DNA of 64,000 nucleotides, taken from DATGMP01 sp035293565 (GTDB taxonomy: Bacteria > Pseudomonadota > Alphaproteobacteria > BOG-932 > Roseiterribacteraceae). Location: NCBI GenBank assembly GCA_035293565.1, contig DATGMP010000005.1:62001-126000 (forward strand). The letters are read 5' to 3'. Position numbers and translations under genes: made by a program. Below, in pieces: positions 50,447 through 59,561 of the stretch. The notes beneath the pieces are model-generated. The model saw only the letters and a program-made list of their open reading frames with translations. It had not been told where the DNA came from and did no database searches. The stretch's first letter is position 1. The number at the start of each line of letters is the position of its first letter.

Positions 50447-51376
50447 CTATTCGCGCGGCTTCAGCTGGGCGGCGACCTCGGCGGCGAAGTCGCCCTGCTC
50501 CTTCTCGATGCCTTCGCCCAGGGTAAAGCGAACGAAGCCCGCGATGCGGACCGGCGCGCCGACATCCTTGGCTGCCGCCTCGATCACCTTGCGCACCTTG
50601 GATTCCCCATCCACCACGAAGACCTGTTCGAGGAGCACGACTTCTTCGTAATATTTCCGAAGCCGGCCCTCGACCATCTTTGCGATGATCTCTTCCGCCT
50701 TACCGGAGGCGCGGGCCTGCTCGCTCAGCACGTTGCGCTCCCGGTCCAGCGCGGCGGCGTCCACATCGGCGATATCGAGCGCATCGGGTCGGGCCGCCGC
50801 AATGTGCATGGCAATCTGGCGGCCGAGCGCGTTCAGCTTCTCCGGGTCGCCGGCCGATTCCAACCCGACCAGAACACCGATCTTTCCCAGGCCCGGGGCT
50901 AGAGAATTGTGGACATAGGTCGCCACCACCCCCTGATTCACGGTGAGCTTGGCTGCCCGCCGCAGAGTCATATTCTCGCCGATCGTGGCGATGAGCTGAG
51001 TCAGCTCCTCCTCGACCGACCGGCCAGTCGGATAGGGCATCTGCTTCAGGCTGTTCATATCCGCCGACGAGTTCAACGCCAGCTTCGCGACCGACAGGAC
51101 GAAGGCCTGGAACTGCTCGTTGCGGCCGACGAAGTCGGTCTCGGCGTTGATCTCGACCACCGCGCCTTCGCGCGGCATCGCTGCGACGCCGATCAGGCCC
51201 TCGGCGGCGACGCGGCCGGACTTCTTGGCAGCCTGCGACAGCCCTTTCTTGCGCAGCCAATCGATCGCGGATTCAATATCTCCGCCCGTTTCGGTCAGCG
51301 CCTGCTTGCATTGCATCATGCCCGCGCCGGTCTTGTCGCGCAGATCCTTGACGAGCGTGGCAGTAATCTCAGCCAT
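50447..51376 (-). CDS. tsf: Elongation factor Ts
   Basis: Nucleotide exchange factor for EF-Tu. From ATG 51376 it is 309 residues. The N-terminal module LVKDLRDKTGAGMMQCKQAL (family pattern TDVMDCKKAL) and the core EINAETDFVGRNEQFQAFV are present. An upstream extension to 51415 overlaps the rpsB stop and is not needed. It follows rpsB by 35 bases. Confidence 0.97.
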   Translation of the reverse strand: MAEITATLVKDLRDKTGAGMMQCKQALTETGGDIESAIDWLRKKGLSQAAKKSGRVAAEGLIGVAAMPREGAVVEINAETDFVGRNEQFQAFVLSVAKLALNSSADMNSLKQMPYPTGRSVEEELTQLIATIGENMTLRRAAKLTVNQGVVATYVHNSLAPGLGKIGVLVGLESAGDPEKLNALGRQIAMHIAAARPDALDIADVDAAALDRERNVLSEQARASGKAEEIIAKMVEGRLRKYYEEVVLLEQVFVVDGESKVRKVIEAAAKDVGAPVRIAGFVRFTLGEGIEKEQGDFAAEVAAQLKPRE

Positions 51377-51411
51377 GGTATGTCCGTTGCTCTTCGATCT
51401 TGGAGTCAGGC

Positions 51412-52230
51412 TCAAGCCGAGGGCTGAGCTGCATCGCCGCCTTCGGTTCCAGCCGCCGCGACGCCCTCGCCGGCTCCCAAAGCTTCTTCAGTCGGAGCCT
51501 CTTCCAGTTCGCCGATATCGGCACCCGAAGCCATGAGCTCGGCCTGAAGCCCGTCGAGCACCGATCCCGCCAGCAGATCGCAATAGAGCTCGATCGCGCG
51601 AAGCGCATCGTCGTTGCCGGGAATGGGATAGGTGACCCCATGCGGATCCGCGTTGCTGTCGCAGATGGCGACCACCGGGATCTTGAGCTTCGTCGCCTCC
51701 TGGACCGCGATCTCCTCGCGAGGAACGTCGATGATCACGAGGATATCAGGCAGTCCGCCCATCTCCTTGATGCCGCCCAAGGCCCGCTCGAGCTTGTCCT
51801 TTTCGCGGGTGAGTTGGAGCAGTTCCTTCTTGGTGAAGCCGGCTTGCTGCTGCGGGTCGTTGAGCCTCTCATCCAGTTCCCGAAGGCGCCGGATCGACAG
51901 GGACATGGTCTTCCAGTTGGTCAGCATCCCGCCGAGCCAGCGATGGTTGACATAGTACTGTCCGCAACGTTGGGCGGCGGCGGCGATTTTTTCCTGCGCT
52001 TGACGCTTCGTGCCGACGAAGAGCACACGTCCGCCATTGGCGGCAACATTCCTCACCGCGTCCATCGCCTGATGGAGCATCGGCACGGTTTGCTCGAGAT
52101 CGATGATGTGAATGCCGTTGCGAACCCCAAAAATGTAGGGCTTCATCAAGGGGTTCCAGCGGCGGGTATGATGTCCGAAGTGAACGCCTGCTTCCAGGAG
52201 CTGGCGCATGGTAAAGCTGGGTAGAGCCAT
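51412..52230 (-). CDS. rpsB: Ribosomal protein S2
   Basis: Small-subunit protein of 272 residues, starting MALPSFTMRQLLEAGVHFGH and containing WNPLMKPYIFG, WLGGMLTNWKT and GVTYPIPGNDDA. A C-terminal acidic and Ala/Gly-rich extension of about 40 residues (EEALGAGEGVAAAG) goes beyond the E. coli length, as is common in this class. The ATG at 52230 has GGAAGG three bases before it. First gene of the 15-gene superoperon, with a predicted promoter about 140 bases upstream. Confidence 0.97.
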   Translation of the reverse strand: MALPSFTMRQLLEAGVHFGHHTRRWNPLMKPYIFGVRNGIHIIDLEQTVPMLHQAMDAVRNVAANGGRVLFVGTKRQAQEKIAAAAQRCGQYYVNHRWLGGMLTNWKTMSLSIRRLRELDERLNDPQQQAGFTKKELLQLTREKDKLERALGGIKEMGGLPDILVIIDVPREEIAVQEATKLKIPVVAICDSNADPHGVTYPIPGNDDALRAIELYCDLLAGSVLDGLQAELMASGADIGELEEAPTEEALGAGEGVAAAGTEGGDAAQPSA

Positions 52231-52399
52231 AGTCCTTCCGTCCGGTTTGTGCCTCCGCGGGAATCGTCCATCTCTGGACACCGGAGCGTGACCGGAACTG
52301 GTTCCGGTAGAACGCCGAGCCCGCGTGTGAATTTGCCGGGGCGCCGCTAAAAGCGCGTCCAGCTGCGGCTCATATATAGATCCGCTGTCGAATTGACAA
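52231..52399 (-). promoter_or_regulatory. rpsB promoter and structured leader
   Basis: The 350-base gap 52231-52580 contains no gene. On the minus strand TTGTCA (52394-52399) and TATATG (52371-52376) are spaced by 17 bases, giving a predicted start near 52364 and a leader of about 134 bases. In the leader ACCGGAA (52291-52297) and TTCCGGT (52302-52308) form a seven-base-pair hairpin with a four-base loop. A leader of this length would allow the S2 feedback control known for rpsB in other proteobacteria, but I cannot show homology to a known S2 site. The remainder, 52400-52580, shows nothing clear apart from the ribosome binding site for the next gene. Confidence 0.55.
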
Positions 52400-52580
52400 T
52401 CTTGCCTGCGTCCGGCCTGCCGGCACCGTAGGAATAGGCGGGCGCGCCCGTGCGTCTTTGCAGCGAGGGCAATAGGGCATTTAGCGATCGGCATGCTTAG
52501 ATATGAGTGATCGATTTCGCGACGGCAAATCGATATTTTGCCTGAAATCGCGGGTACAACCCGCTTGAGGAGACAAGAAA

Positions 52581-53168
52581 ATGCGTACGGTTCTATGGAG
52601 GATCCGCCAAATAGCCGCGGTAGCGACCGTGGGCATCGTGACCGCCTGCGCGCATCCGACCCCCTATCAGCCGGCGGCCTCCGAGCAAGGCGAAGGCTAT
52701 ACGACGCAACGGATCGAGAACAACCGGTTCCGCATATCCTTCCGCGGCAATTCGGTGACGTCACGGCAGACGGTCGATACCTACATGCTCTATCGCTGCG
52801 CCGAAGTAACGCTTGAAAACGGCTATGACTATTTCGTCATCGTCAACAAGGACGTGGACAAGAACACCGGTTACGAGAATTACGGCGACGACCTCGCCTG
52901 GGGCTGGGGCGGCGGTTGGGGCTGGCGCCATGGTTGGGGCGGACCAGGCCCCTGGGGGCCCGGTTTCGATTACTCCCGGCCGATCAACACCTATGATGCG
53001 ATCGCCGATATCATCCTCTATCGGGGCGCCAAGCCGGCCAACAACCCCTATGCTTACGACGCGCGTAACGTGATGAATGCGATCGGGCCCACGGTAATGC
53101 GCATCGCGCCTGCGCCCGGAGCGCCTACCGCGCCGCCGGCTCCGCCCCCGCGGACCGGAGGCTATTAG
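52581..53168 (+). CDS. CC0125/CC1285-like lipoprotein with Trp/Gly-rich segment
   Basis: A 195-residue predicted lipoprotein. The signal ends in the lipobox VTAC (Cys23). The mature part has the pattern IENNRFRISFRGNSVTSRQTV and YRCAEVTLENGYDYFVIVN, which resembles the CC0125/CC1285 lipoprotein family of alphaproteobacteria (function unknown). A central stretch near 110-130 is rich in Trp and Gly (WGWGGGWGWRHGWGG). The C terminus is Pro/Ala-rich. GAGGAG lies before the ATG. Its 3' end overlaps the convergent dnaE by four bases. Confidence 0.82.
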   Translation: MRTVLWRIRQIAAVATVGIVTACAHPTPYQPAASEQGEGYTTQRIENNRFRISFRGNSVTSRQTVDTYMLYRCAEVTLENGYDYFVIVNKDVDKNTGYENYGDDLAWGWGGGWGWRHGWGGPGPWGPGFDYSRPINTYDAIADIILYRGAKPANNPYAYDARNVMNAIGPTVMRIAPAPGAPTAPPAPPPRTGGY

Positions 53169-56100
53169 ACCTCCTGCACCTCGACGACGCCGGGCAGCGA
53201 CTTAATCGCTGCCCGGCCTCGCCCCGTGACGGACCAGGCGCCCGGCAATTTGAGCTCGACCTCTCGCGCCTCTTCCATCACGATGACGGTCACCTGGCCT
53301 CTTCCGCGTCCTTCCCGAGCCAGCGCCTCGCGAAGGCCGGGCACGCCTTCGGCCGCGGAGAGGAATATCCGAAGGCCCGCCGCCGCATTTTCGACCGCCG
53401 GCTCCAGAGCCTCTATGCCCTGACAGGTGAGGCGGACCTCGTCGCCGGTCTTCTGGACGTCGATGGTCAGTATCACCGCCTGCCCGGCCGTCATCAGCTC
53501 CCGATGAGCCGAGAGCAGCTCGGAGAAGACAGTCGTCTCGAAGCTTCCCGTCGTGTCCGACAATTGCAGAAAGGCAAAGCGATTGCCCTTGGCCGACGTT
53601 CGTTCCTGACGCGCGGTCACGATGCCGGCGACCCTGAAACGGGTCGAACCGCCCCTGCCCGCCTTGGCCAGCATCTCGCGATACCCGATGACACCGAGGC
53701 GAGCCAAAGCCTTGGCATGCTGATCGAGGGGATGGGCCGAGAGATAAAAGCCGATCGCCTCGAACTCAAGCCGGAGCTGCTCCATGGGCGTGTGGGGCGC
53801 AACGACCGGCAAGGCCGGGACGGGAAGGCTCGCCGTGTCCCCGCCGAACAGGTTGCTCTGGCCTGTCTCCCGCTCGTTCGCAGCCTCGGCCGCATCGCGG
53901 AGCAGGAGATCGACCGCTTGGAAAAGCTGCGCCCGATTCTGGTTCAGGCTATCGAGAGCGCCGGCATTGATCAGATTTTCGAGCTGACGCTTGTTGAGGA
54001 CTCCGTTCTCGACACGTCTCGCGAGATCGAACGGATCCTTGAACGGCCCGTTGCGTTCGCGTTCGGTGACCACGGCTTCCATCGCCGGTCGGCCGACATT
54101 GCGGATCGCGGCCAGCGCATAGCGGATCGCCTTCGAGCCGTCCGGCAGCTTCTCGACAGCGAAATCCGGGTGCGAGCGGTTGACGTCGGGCGGCAACAGC
54201 TTGATCCCGAGCCGCTGCATCTCTTGTCGAAAGACGTTAAGCTTGTCGGTATTGGCGATCGAGTATGTCATCGACGCCGCCAGGAACTCGACCGGATAGT
54301 TGGCCTTCATGTAGGCGGTGTGATAGGCGACCAGCGCATAGGCTGCGCCATGCGACTTGTTGAAGCCGTAGCCGGCGAACTTATCGACGAGATCGAAGAT
54401 CTGCCCGGCCTGACCGGAGTCGACACCCCGCTCGACGGCCCCCTTTATGAAAGCCTCGCGTTGGGCCGCCATCTCGGCCTTGATCTTCTTGCCCATGGCG
54501 CGTCGCAGCAAATCGGCACCGCCCAGCGTATAGCCTGACAGCACCTGCGCGATCTGCATCACCTGCTCTTGATAGATGATGATGCCGAAGGTCTCCTTGA
54601 GGATGCCTTCGAGCGTCGGGTGCAGGTAATTGGGTTTCTCTTCGCCGTTCTTGACCTTGATGTATTGCGGAATGTTGTCCATCGGTCCCGGCCGATACAG
54701 CGATACGAGCGCCGTTACATCCTCGATCCGGTCGGGCTTCATGCGCTTGAGCGCATCGCGCATACCGGAGCCTTCCACCTGGAAGACGCCTACCGTGTCG
54801 CCTCGCGCCATCAGCTCGTAGCTCGCTCGGTCGTCCAGCGGCAGAGCAGCCAGATCAATGCCGATCCCCTGACGCTCCAAAAGCTCGACAGCCCGCTTCA
54901 GAATCGTGAGCGTGGTAAGCCCCAAGAAGTCGAACTTCACCAGCCCCGCCTGCTCGACATATTTCATGTTGAACTGGGTCACGAGCGTGCCCGATTTAGG
55001 GTCTCGGGTCAGCGGGATCAGCTCCGTCAGCGGCCGATCGGATATGACGACGCCGGCGGCGTGAGTGGACGCGTGGCGGTAGAGGCCTTCGAGCTTCTGC
55101 GCCATGTCCATAAGCTTGGCGACGCTCTCATCCTCGTCGCGCATCGCCTGCAGCATGGGCTCGCCCGCGATGGCCTCGGCCAAGGTGACGGGAGCAGCTG
55201 GGTTGTTCGGCACCATTTTGCAGATCTTGTCGACCTGCCCATAGGGCATCTGAAGCACGCGGCCGACATCGCGCAGCACGGCGCGGGCCTGAAGCTTTCC
55301 GAAGGTGATGATCTGCGCCACCCGATCGCGACCATAGCGCTCCTGGACGTAAGCGATGACCTCGTCGCGCCGGTCCTGGCAGAAATCGATGTCGAAGTCC
55401 GGCATGGAGACGCGTTCGGGATTGAGGAAACGCTCGAACAGCAATCCGAACCGGATCGGATCGAGGTCGGTGATGGTGAGCGACCACGCGACGAGCGATC
55501 CCGCGCCGGAGCCCCGCCCCGGACCGACCGGTATGCCATGGTCCTTCGCCCATTTGATAAAGTCCGAGACGATCAGGAAGTAACCAGGGAACTTCATCTG
55601 AATGATGACACCGAGCTCGAATTCGAGCCGGCTTTCATATTCGAGCCGAACTGCAGCCCTTTCCGTTTCGTCCATCTCCGGTCTGAAGACCTGTCGCGCG
55701 AGCCTTTCCTCGAGGCCGGCCTTCGCCTGCATACGCAGCTCGTCGGCTTCGCTGCGGTGCTCGGCTGTTGGGAAAGCCGGCAATAGCGGCTTGCGCGATT
55801 TCAGCAAGAAGCTGCAGCGCCGGGCAATGGCAAGCGTGTTGTCGACGGCGTCGGGCAGATCGGCGAACAACGCCCGCATCTCCGCTGCTGACTTGAAGCG
55901 GTGGTCGGGCGTGGCTCGCCGACGATTATCCTCCGTGACGTAAGTGCCGCCGGCGATGCAAAGCAACGCATCATGCGCTTCATACATCCCGTCGTCGGCG
56001 AAAAAGCACTCATTGGTGGCGACAAGCTGCAATCCATTGGAGTCGGCAAGCTCGATCAGGGCTGCTTCGATGCGCTTCTCGGTATCGAGCCCGTGGCGCA

Positions 56101-56629
56101 TGAGCTCGACGTAGAGTCTGTCGGGGAAGAGCCGCATCAAATCGGCCAGCGCGACCTCTGCGGCGGGCCGCTGTCCTTCATTCAGAAGCCGGCCGACCGG
56201 TCCGGAGGGCCCACCGGTCAGCGCGATCAGGCCCTCGGTCAAGCCTTCGAGGGCGCTCAAGGGCAGAACGGCCGGGTGTCCCTCCTCATTCTCGAGGCAC
56301 CCCTGGCTCACCAGCTTGATCAGGTTGGCATAACCCACGGCATTTTGAGCAAGGAGCACCAGCTGGTCCGGTTCCGGCCGCAGCCCCGGGCGAGTGGGAG
56401 ATCCGCCGCGCTTCAGGCCGAGTTGAACGCCGATGATGGGTTGGACCCCCTCGTCGGCCGCCGCGGAGGCGAATTCGAGCGCACCGAACAAATTGCCGGT
56501 GTCCGTGATCGCTACTGCCGGCATCCGCTCTTTTTTGCAGAGCTTGATCAGATCCTTGATCTTGATCGCCCCTTCCGAGAGCGAATAGGCGGAATGGACG
56601 CGCAGGTGGACGAAATCGGCGTGGCTCAT
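53165..56629 (-). CDS. dnaE: DNA polymerase III alpha subunit
   Basis: Replicative polymerase, 1154 residues, type DnaE1. It has an N-terminal PHP domain (HLRVHSAYSLSEGAIK), the palm with GRGSGAGS (371-378) and the catalytic aspartates D411 and D413 in PDFDIDFC, the fingers with YRHASTHAAGVVIS, a helix-hairpin-helix region and a C-terminal OB fold (about 985-1070). The usual PHP metal ligands cannot all be confirmed by reading. Its ATG overlaps the stop of the ICL/PEPM-like gene by four bases, so it is the distal gene of the proS-lolC-lolD operon. The absence of a strong promoter directly upstream implies dependence on that operon. Confidence 0.97.
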   Translation of the reverse strand: MSHADFVHLRVHSAYSLSEGAIKIKDLIKLCKKERMPAVAITDTGNLFGALEFASAAADEGVQPIIGVQLGLKRGGSPTRPGLRPEPDQLVLLAQNAVGYANLIKLVSQGCLENEEGHPAVLPLSALEGLTEGLIALTGGPSGPVGRLLNEGQRPAAEVALADLMRLFPDRLYVELMRHGLDTEKRIEAALIELADSNGLQLVATNECFFADDGMYEAHDALLCIAGGTYVTEDNRRRATPDHRFKSAAEMRALFADLPDAVDNTLAIARRCSFLLKSRKPLLPAFPTAEHRSEADELRMQAKAGLEERLARQVFRPEMDETERAAVRLEYESRLEFELGVIIQMKFPGYFLIVSDFIKWAKDHGIPVGPGRGSGAGSLVAWSLTITDLDPIRFGLLFERFLNPERVSMPDFDIDFCQDRRDEVIAYVQERYGRDRVAQIITFGKLQARAVLRDVGRVLQMPYGQVDKICKMVPNNPAAPVTLAEAIAGEPMLQAMRDEDESVAKLMDMAQKLEGLYRHASTHAAGVVISDRPLTELIPLTRDPKSGTLVTQFNMKYVEQAGLVKFDFLGLTTLTILKRAVELLERQGIGIDLAALPLDDRASYELMARGDTVGVFQVEGSGMRDALKRMKPDRIEDVTALVSLYRPGPMDNIPQYIKVKNGEEKPNYLHPTLEGILKETFGIIIYQEQVMQIAQVLSGYTLGGADLLRRAMGKKIKAEMAAQREAFIKGAVERGVDSGQAGQIFDLVDKFAGYGFNKSHGAAYALVAYHTAYMKANYPVEFLAASMTYSIANTDKLNVFRQEMQRLGIKLLPPDVNRSHPDFAVEKLPDGSKAIRYALAAIRNVGRPAMEAVVTERERNGPFKDPFDLARRVENGVLNKRQLENLINAGALDSLNQNRAQLFQAVDLLLRDAAEAANERETGQSNLFGGDTASLPVPALPVVAPHTPMEQLRLEFEAIGFYLSAHPLDQHAKALARLGVIGYREMLAKAGRGGSTRFRVAGIVTARQERTSAKGNRFAFLQLSDTTGSFETTVFSELLSAHRELMTAGQAVILTIDVQKTGDEVRLTCQGIEALEPAVENAAAGLRIFLSAAEGVPGLREALAREGRGRGQVTVIVMEEAREVELKLPGAWSVTGRGRAAIKSLPGVVEVQEV

Positions 56630-57441
56630 TTGCTCTGCTGGGCAAAGGCGCGATTCAGCTCGCTGCCTGGGGCAGCGTTAGAGAAGCTTTCGAAGGTGCC
56701 ATGCTCGGCGATCTCGCGCGCCGCGCCTAGGAACGCGGTCCAGGCTACGCGCGCCAGCGAGCCGCCGACGCTGATCCGCCGCACGCCGAGACCGGCGAGC
56801 GTCGCAGCGGAATGCCCGAGCGTGAGCACGTTGATCGGTTTGGGCGCAACCGCCTTCACAACGGCCGCGATCTGTTCGGGCGCCTGGATGCCAGGAGCGT
56901 AGAGGCAGTCGGCGCCGGCTTGCGAAAAGGCCGTCAGGCGGCGAATCGTTTCCTCCAGATCCGGACGTCCTCGGATGAACCCCTCGGAGCGCGCGGTCAG
57001 GACGACACCGGTTCCGCTCGCATCGATGGCGCGTCGCGCGGCCGCGATGCGAGCGACGGCATCCTCGAAATCGTAAAGCGGCGACGCACCGTTTCCGGTC
57101 GAGTCCTCGATCGAAAGGCCGGCGATCCCAGTCTCGACCGCACGCGCGACGTTCTTCGCGACCGCTTCCGCCGCATCGGCATGGCCGTTCTCGAAATCGG
57201 CGTTGAGCGGCACATCGACCGAGGCGGCTAACATGGACAAGTGCCGCAAGACATCGTCGAGATCGACTCTGCCGTCCGGCAGGCCCTTAGCCCAGGCCAT
57301 GCCCGCGCTAGTCGATGCCAGCGCCTTGAAGCCGAGGCCCTGCAAAAGCCTCGCCGAACCCGCATCCCAGGGATTCGGCATCACGAACCACCCGCTCTCA
57401 TGCAGACGGCGGAACGCGGCGCGTTTCTCGACTGTATTCAT
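56626..57441 (-). CDS. Isocitrate lyase/PEP mutase superfamily protein
   Basis: A 271-residue TIM-barrel protein of the ICL/PEPM superfamily. Recognisable elements are VMPNPWDAGSARLLQGLGF, the metal-binding NADFENGHAD and GLSIEDSTG. True PEP mutases carry EDK(X)8NS and isocitrate lyases KKCGH; neither is present (here EDS), so it is neither a PEP mutase nor an isocitrate lyase. Relatives include oxaloacetate decarboxylases and 2-methylisocitrate lyases, and the substrate is open. ATG 57441 overlaps the GT41 gene stop by four bases (ATGA), and the gene in turn overlaps dnaE. A frame open further upstream to 57630 is a shadow of the GT41 gene. Confidence 0.85.
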   Translation of the reverse strand: MNTVEKRAAFRRLHESGWFVMPNPWDAGSARLLQGLGFKALASTSAGMAWAKGLPDGRVDLDDVLRHLSMLAASVDVPLNADFENGHADAAEAVAKNVARAVETGIAGLSIEDSTGNGASPLYDFEDAVARIAAARRAIDASGTGVVLTARSEGFIRGRPDLEETIRRLTAFSQAGADCLYAPGIQAPEQIAAVVKAVAPKPINVLTLGHSAATLAGLGVRRISVGGSLARVAWTAFLGAAREIAEHGTFESFSNAAPGSELNRAFAQQSK

Positions 57442-59525
57442 GTTGCGCACCATTTCCGCCACATATCGCGATAAGCCGCCTCGATGGCTCGCGCCAAGCC
57501 CGGCGCATCGGCCAGAGGCGAAGCCAAATATTCCTGCCTCAGGCGCATTCTGAGCGCCGCGAGCCTGCCCTTGTCGGCCACCAGATCGACACCCTTTGCG
57601 ATATATGCATCTTCGCTTTCGGCAATCCATTCGGGATGGCCGATCCGGGTCAGCAGACTCATGCTCACCCGCGAGACATGGCTATTGCCGGCAAGCGCGA
57701 TCAGGGGCACGCCCATCGACAGCCCCTCCAACGTCGTCATCGTACCGTTATAGGGGAACGGGTCGAGCGCGACATCGACCTCGCCGTAGAGGGCCAGATG
57801 CTCGGCGTGCTTGGCAGTCCGGATGCGGAAATCGAGCCGTTCCGGTCCGATACCGGACTTGGCGAAGGCCTCCCGAAACCGGTGATGAACCCATTCGTCC
57901 GAATTGAAGGAGCTCTTGAGGACTAGACGTGAATTCGGAACCGCGTGCAGCAGACGCGCCCAGAGGGCGATGACCCGCCGGTTCACCTTGGCCAGATTGT
58001 TGAACGAGCCGAAGGTCGGATAGCCGTTGCGAAAAATCGGCGGCACGCCGACCGGCGGAACATCGGATTGCGGAAGCGCGACGATGAAGCCATGCGGAAG
58101 ACGAATCAGCGTCTCGCTGGCCAGCTTGTCGGCGACACCATCCGGATCGGTGATCGCGTCGACTAGCCGGTAATCCATCGCGGCTAGGCCGGTGGTATCG
58201 GGATAGCCGAGCCATGTGACTTGGACCGGGGCAGCCCTGCGTGCGAACACGCCCAGCCGATTGCCGCCGGTATGGCCGGCCAGATCGACCAGAATGTCGA
58301 TGCCGTCGGCGCGAATCTGGTCGGCGATCTTTCCGTCCTCCGCTCCCAACGTCGCCCGCCAATGGGCGGCTGCCCGCCGAAGCTGCTCCGTCATCGAGTC
58401 CGGTTGGTCAACGTCCGAATAGAGAGTGACTTCGACTTCGGCCGGATCATGCGCGGCGAGAACCGGAAAGAAATTGTGGCCCACCGAATGGCTGCGAAAA
58501 TCGGCCGATACGTACCCGACCTTAAGCGGCCGGCGTGCCGCGTCGCGCGCGTTGGCAAAGACCGGCGATGCAGGCGCGAGGGCCGCTTGGCGGCGACCCC
58601 AGTCAAAATGGGCTTGCGCCAGCGCTTCGGGCGAAATTGCGGGATCGTAATGCGAAACGAACAGCACATTCGCCGCATATCCGCGATTGTCGCGGTCGAG
58701 CTCGGCCGCTTTGCGCTCCAGCGCAACGCCCCGCTCGACATCCCCAGTCTTGATGAGCAGGCTGCCGAGGTTGTTGCTGGCGGCCGCTTGTCGCGGATCG
58801 ATCTCGAGCGCCTCTTCGAACAACTTCTCCGCCTCTTCCATGCGGCCAAGCCTCGACAAGAAGGTCGCATAGTTCGTCTTGAGGATCGGATCCTTGGGCG
58901 CAAGCTTCAGAGCCTTCTGGTAGGTCTCGAGAGCCCCATCGCGGTCGCCTTCCATTTCGATGATCGTCGCAAGTCCGTGCAGCGCTTCCGGCAGATCGGG
59001 CGCAATGGCAAGGGCCTTGCCGTAAGCCTCGCGTGCTTCTCCGACCTTGCGTCTTTGACCCAGCACCGTGCCGTAGGCGATCCAGAGAGCGGCGGCCTCG
59101 GGGCGTTCCAGCACCAAAAGCGCGAGCGCCGTTTCGGCATCGTCCAGCCGTCCGAGTGCGACCAGCGTCATGGCGCGCCGCATGCGCGCCTCGGCATTGC
59201 CCGGCTCGACGGCGAGCGCCTTGTCGAAGTGAGCAAGCGCCGTCAATCGGTCTCCCTTGCGCTCTGCGCGTCCCCCGAGGAGTACCTGCGGGCCGGCCGC
59301 GTTGGGATCGAGGCGCGCGGCCTCCTCCAATATGCGCGCCTCCTCCGCGTCCTCGCCGGCGATGCGGAGCGCTTCGGCCATCAGCACGCGGAACGGTATG
59401 CTATCCGGTTGCGCCTCTAGGAGACGCCGATAGAGCGGCAGCGCCTGGACGGCCTTCCCCGACCGATGCAGGGCAATTGCCTGCTCCGCCAGCTTGCGCA
59501 GATCCGTGGTTTCGTTTCGACTCAT
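57438..59525 (-). CDS. TPR-repeat GT41 (OGT/SPINDLY-type) glycosyltransferase
   Basis: A 695-residue protein with an N-terminal array of about eight TPR repeats (20-300; e.g. GRMEEAEKLFEEALEIDPRQ) and a C-terminal Glyco_transf_41 region. The latter shows GYVSADFRSHSVGHNFF, DILVDLAGHTGGNRLGVF, QVTWLGYPDTTG, FGSFNNLAKVN and LDPFPYNGTMTTLEGLSMG. This is the architecture of O-GlcNAc transferases, and the bacterial members may glycosylate proteins; the donor (GlcNAc, fucose or other) is unknown. No signal peptide, so it is cytoplasmic. ATG 59525 is chosen; a GTG at 59546 is an alternative and neither has a good ribosome binding site. It lies in the lolD-dnaE interval and is coupled to the ICL/PEPM-like gene. 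Confidence 0.9.
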   Translation of the reverse strand: MSRNETTDLRKLAEQAIALHRSGKAVQALPLYRRLLEAQPDSIPFRVLMAEALRIAGEDAEEARILEEAARLDPNAAGPQVLLGGRAERKGDRLTALAHFDKALAVEPGNAEARMRRAMTLVALGRLDDAETALALLVLERPEAAALWIAYGTVLGQRRKVGEAREAYGKALAIAPDLPEALHGLATIIEMEGDRDGALETYQKALKLAPKDPILKTNYATFLSRLGRMEEAEKLFEEALEIDPRQAAASNNLGSLLIKTGDVERGVALERKAAELDRDNRGYAANVLFVSHYDPAISPEALAQAHFDWGRRQAALAPASPVFANARDAARRPLKVGYVSADFRSHSVGHNFFPVLAAHDPAEVEVTLYSDVDQPDSMTEQLRRAAAHWRATLGAEDGKIADQIRADGIDILVDLAGHTGGNRLGVFARRAAPVQVTWLGYPDTTGLAAMDYRLVDAITDPDGVADKLASETLIRLPHGFIVALPQSDVPPVGVPPIFRNGYPTFGSFNNLAKVNRRVIALWARLLHAVPNSRLVLKSSFNSDEWVHHRFREAFAKSGIGPERLDFRIRTAKHAEHLALYGEVDVALDPFPYNGTMTTLEGLSMGVPLIALAGNSHVSRVSMSLLTRIGHPEWIAESEDAYIAKGVDLVADKGRLAALRMRLRQEYLASPLADAPGLARAIEAAYRDMWRKWCAT

Positions 59526-59561
59526 GTTGGCGGACAATGCTGCCACATCGCGCGGCCGCGA

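Noticed and set aside
56626..57441. Phosphonate biosynthesis via PEP mutase
   Set aside because: The PEP mutase motif EDK(X)8NS is not present (EDS instead), and no phosphonopyruvate decarboxylase or transaminase is nearby.
57442..57630. N-terminal extension of the ICL/PEPM-like protein
   Set aside because: It lies inside the GT41 gene and has Arg/Gly-rich shadow composition; the ATGA overlap start fits better.
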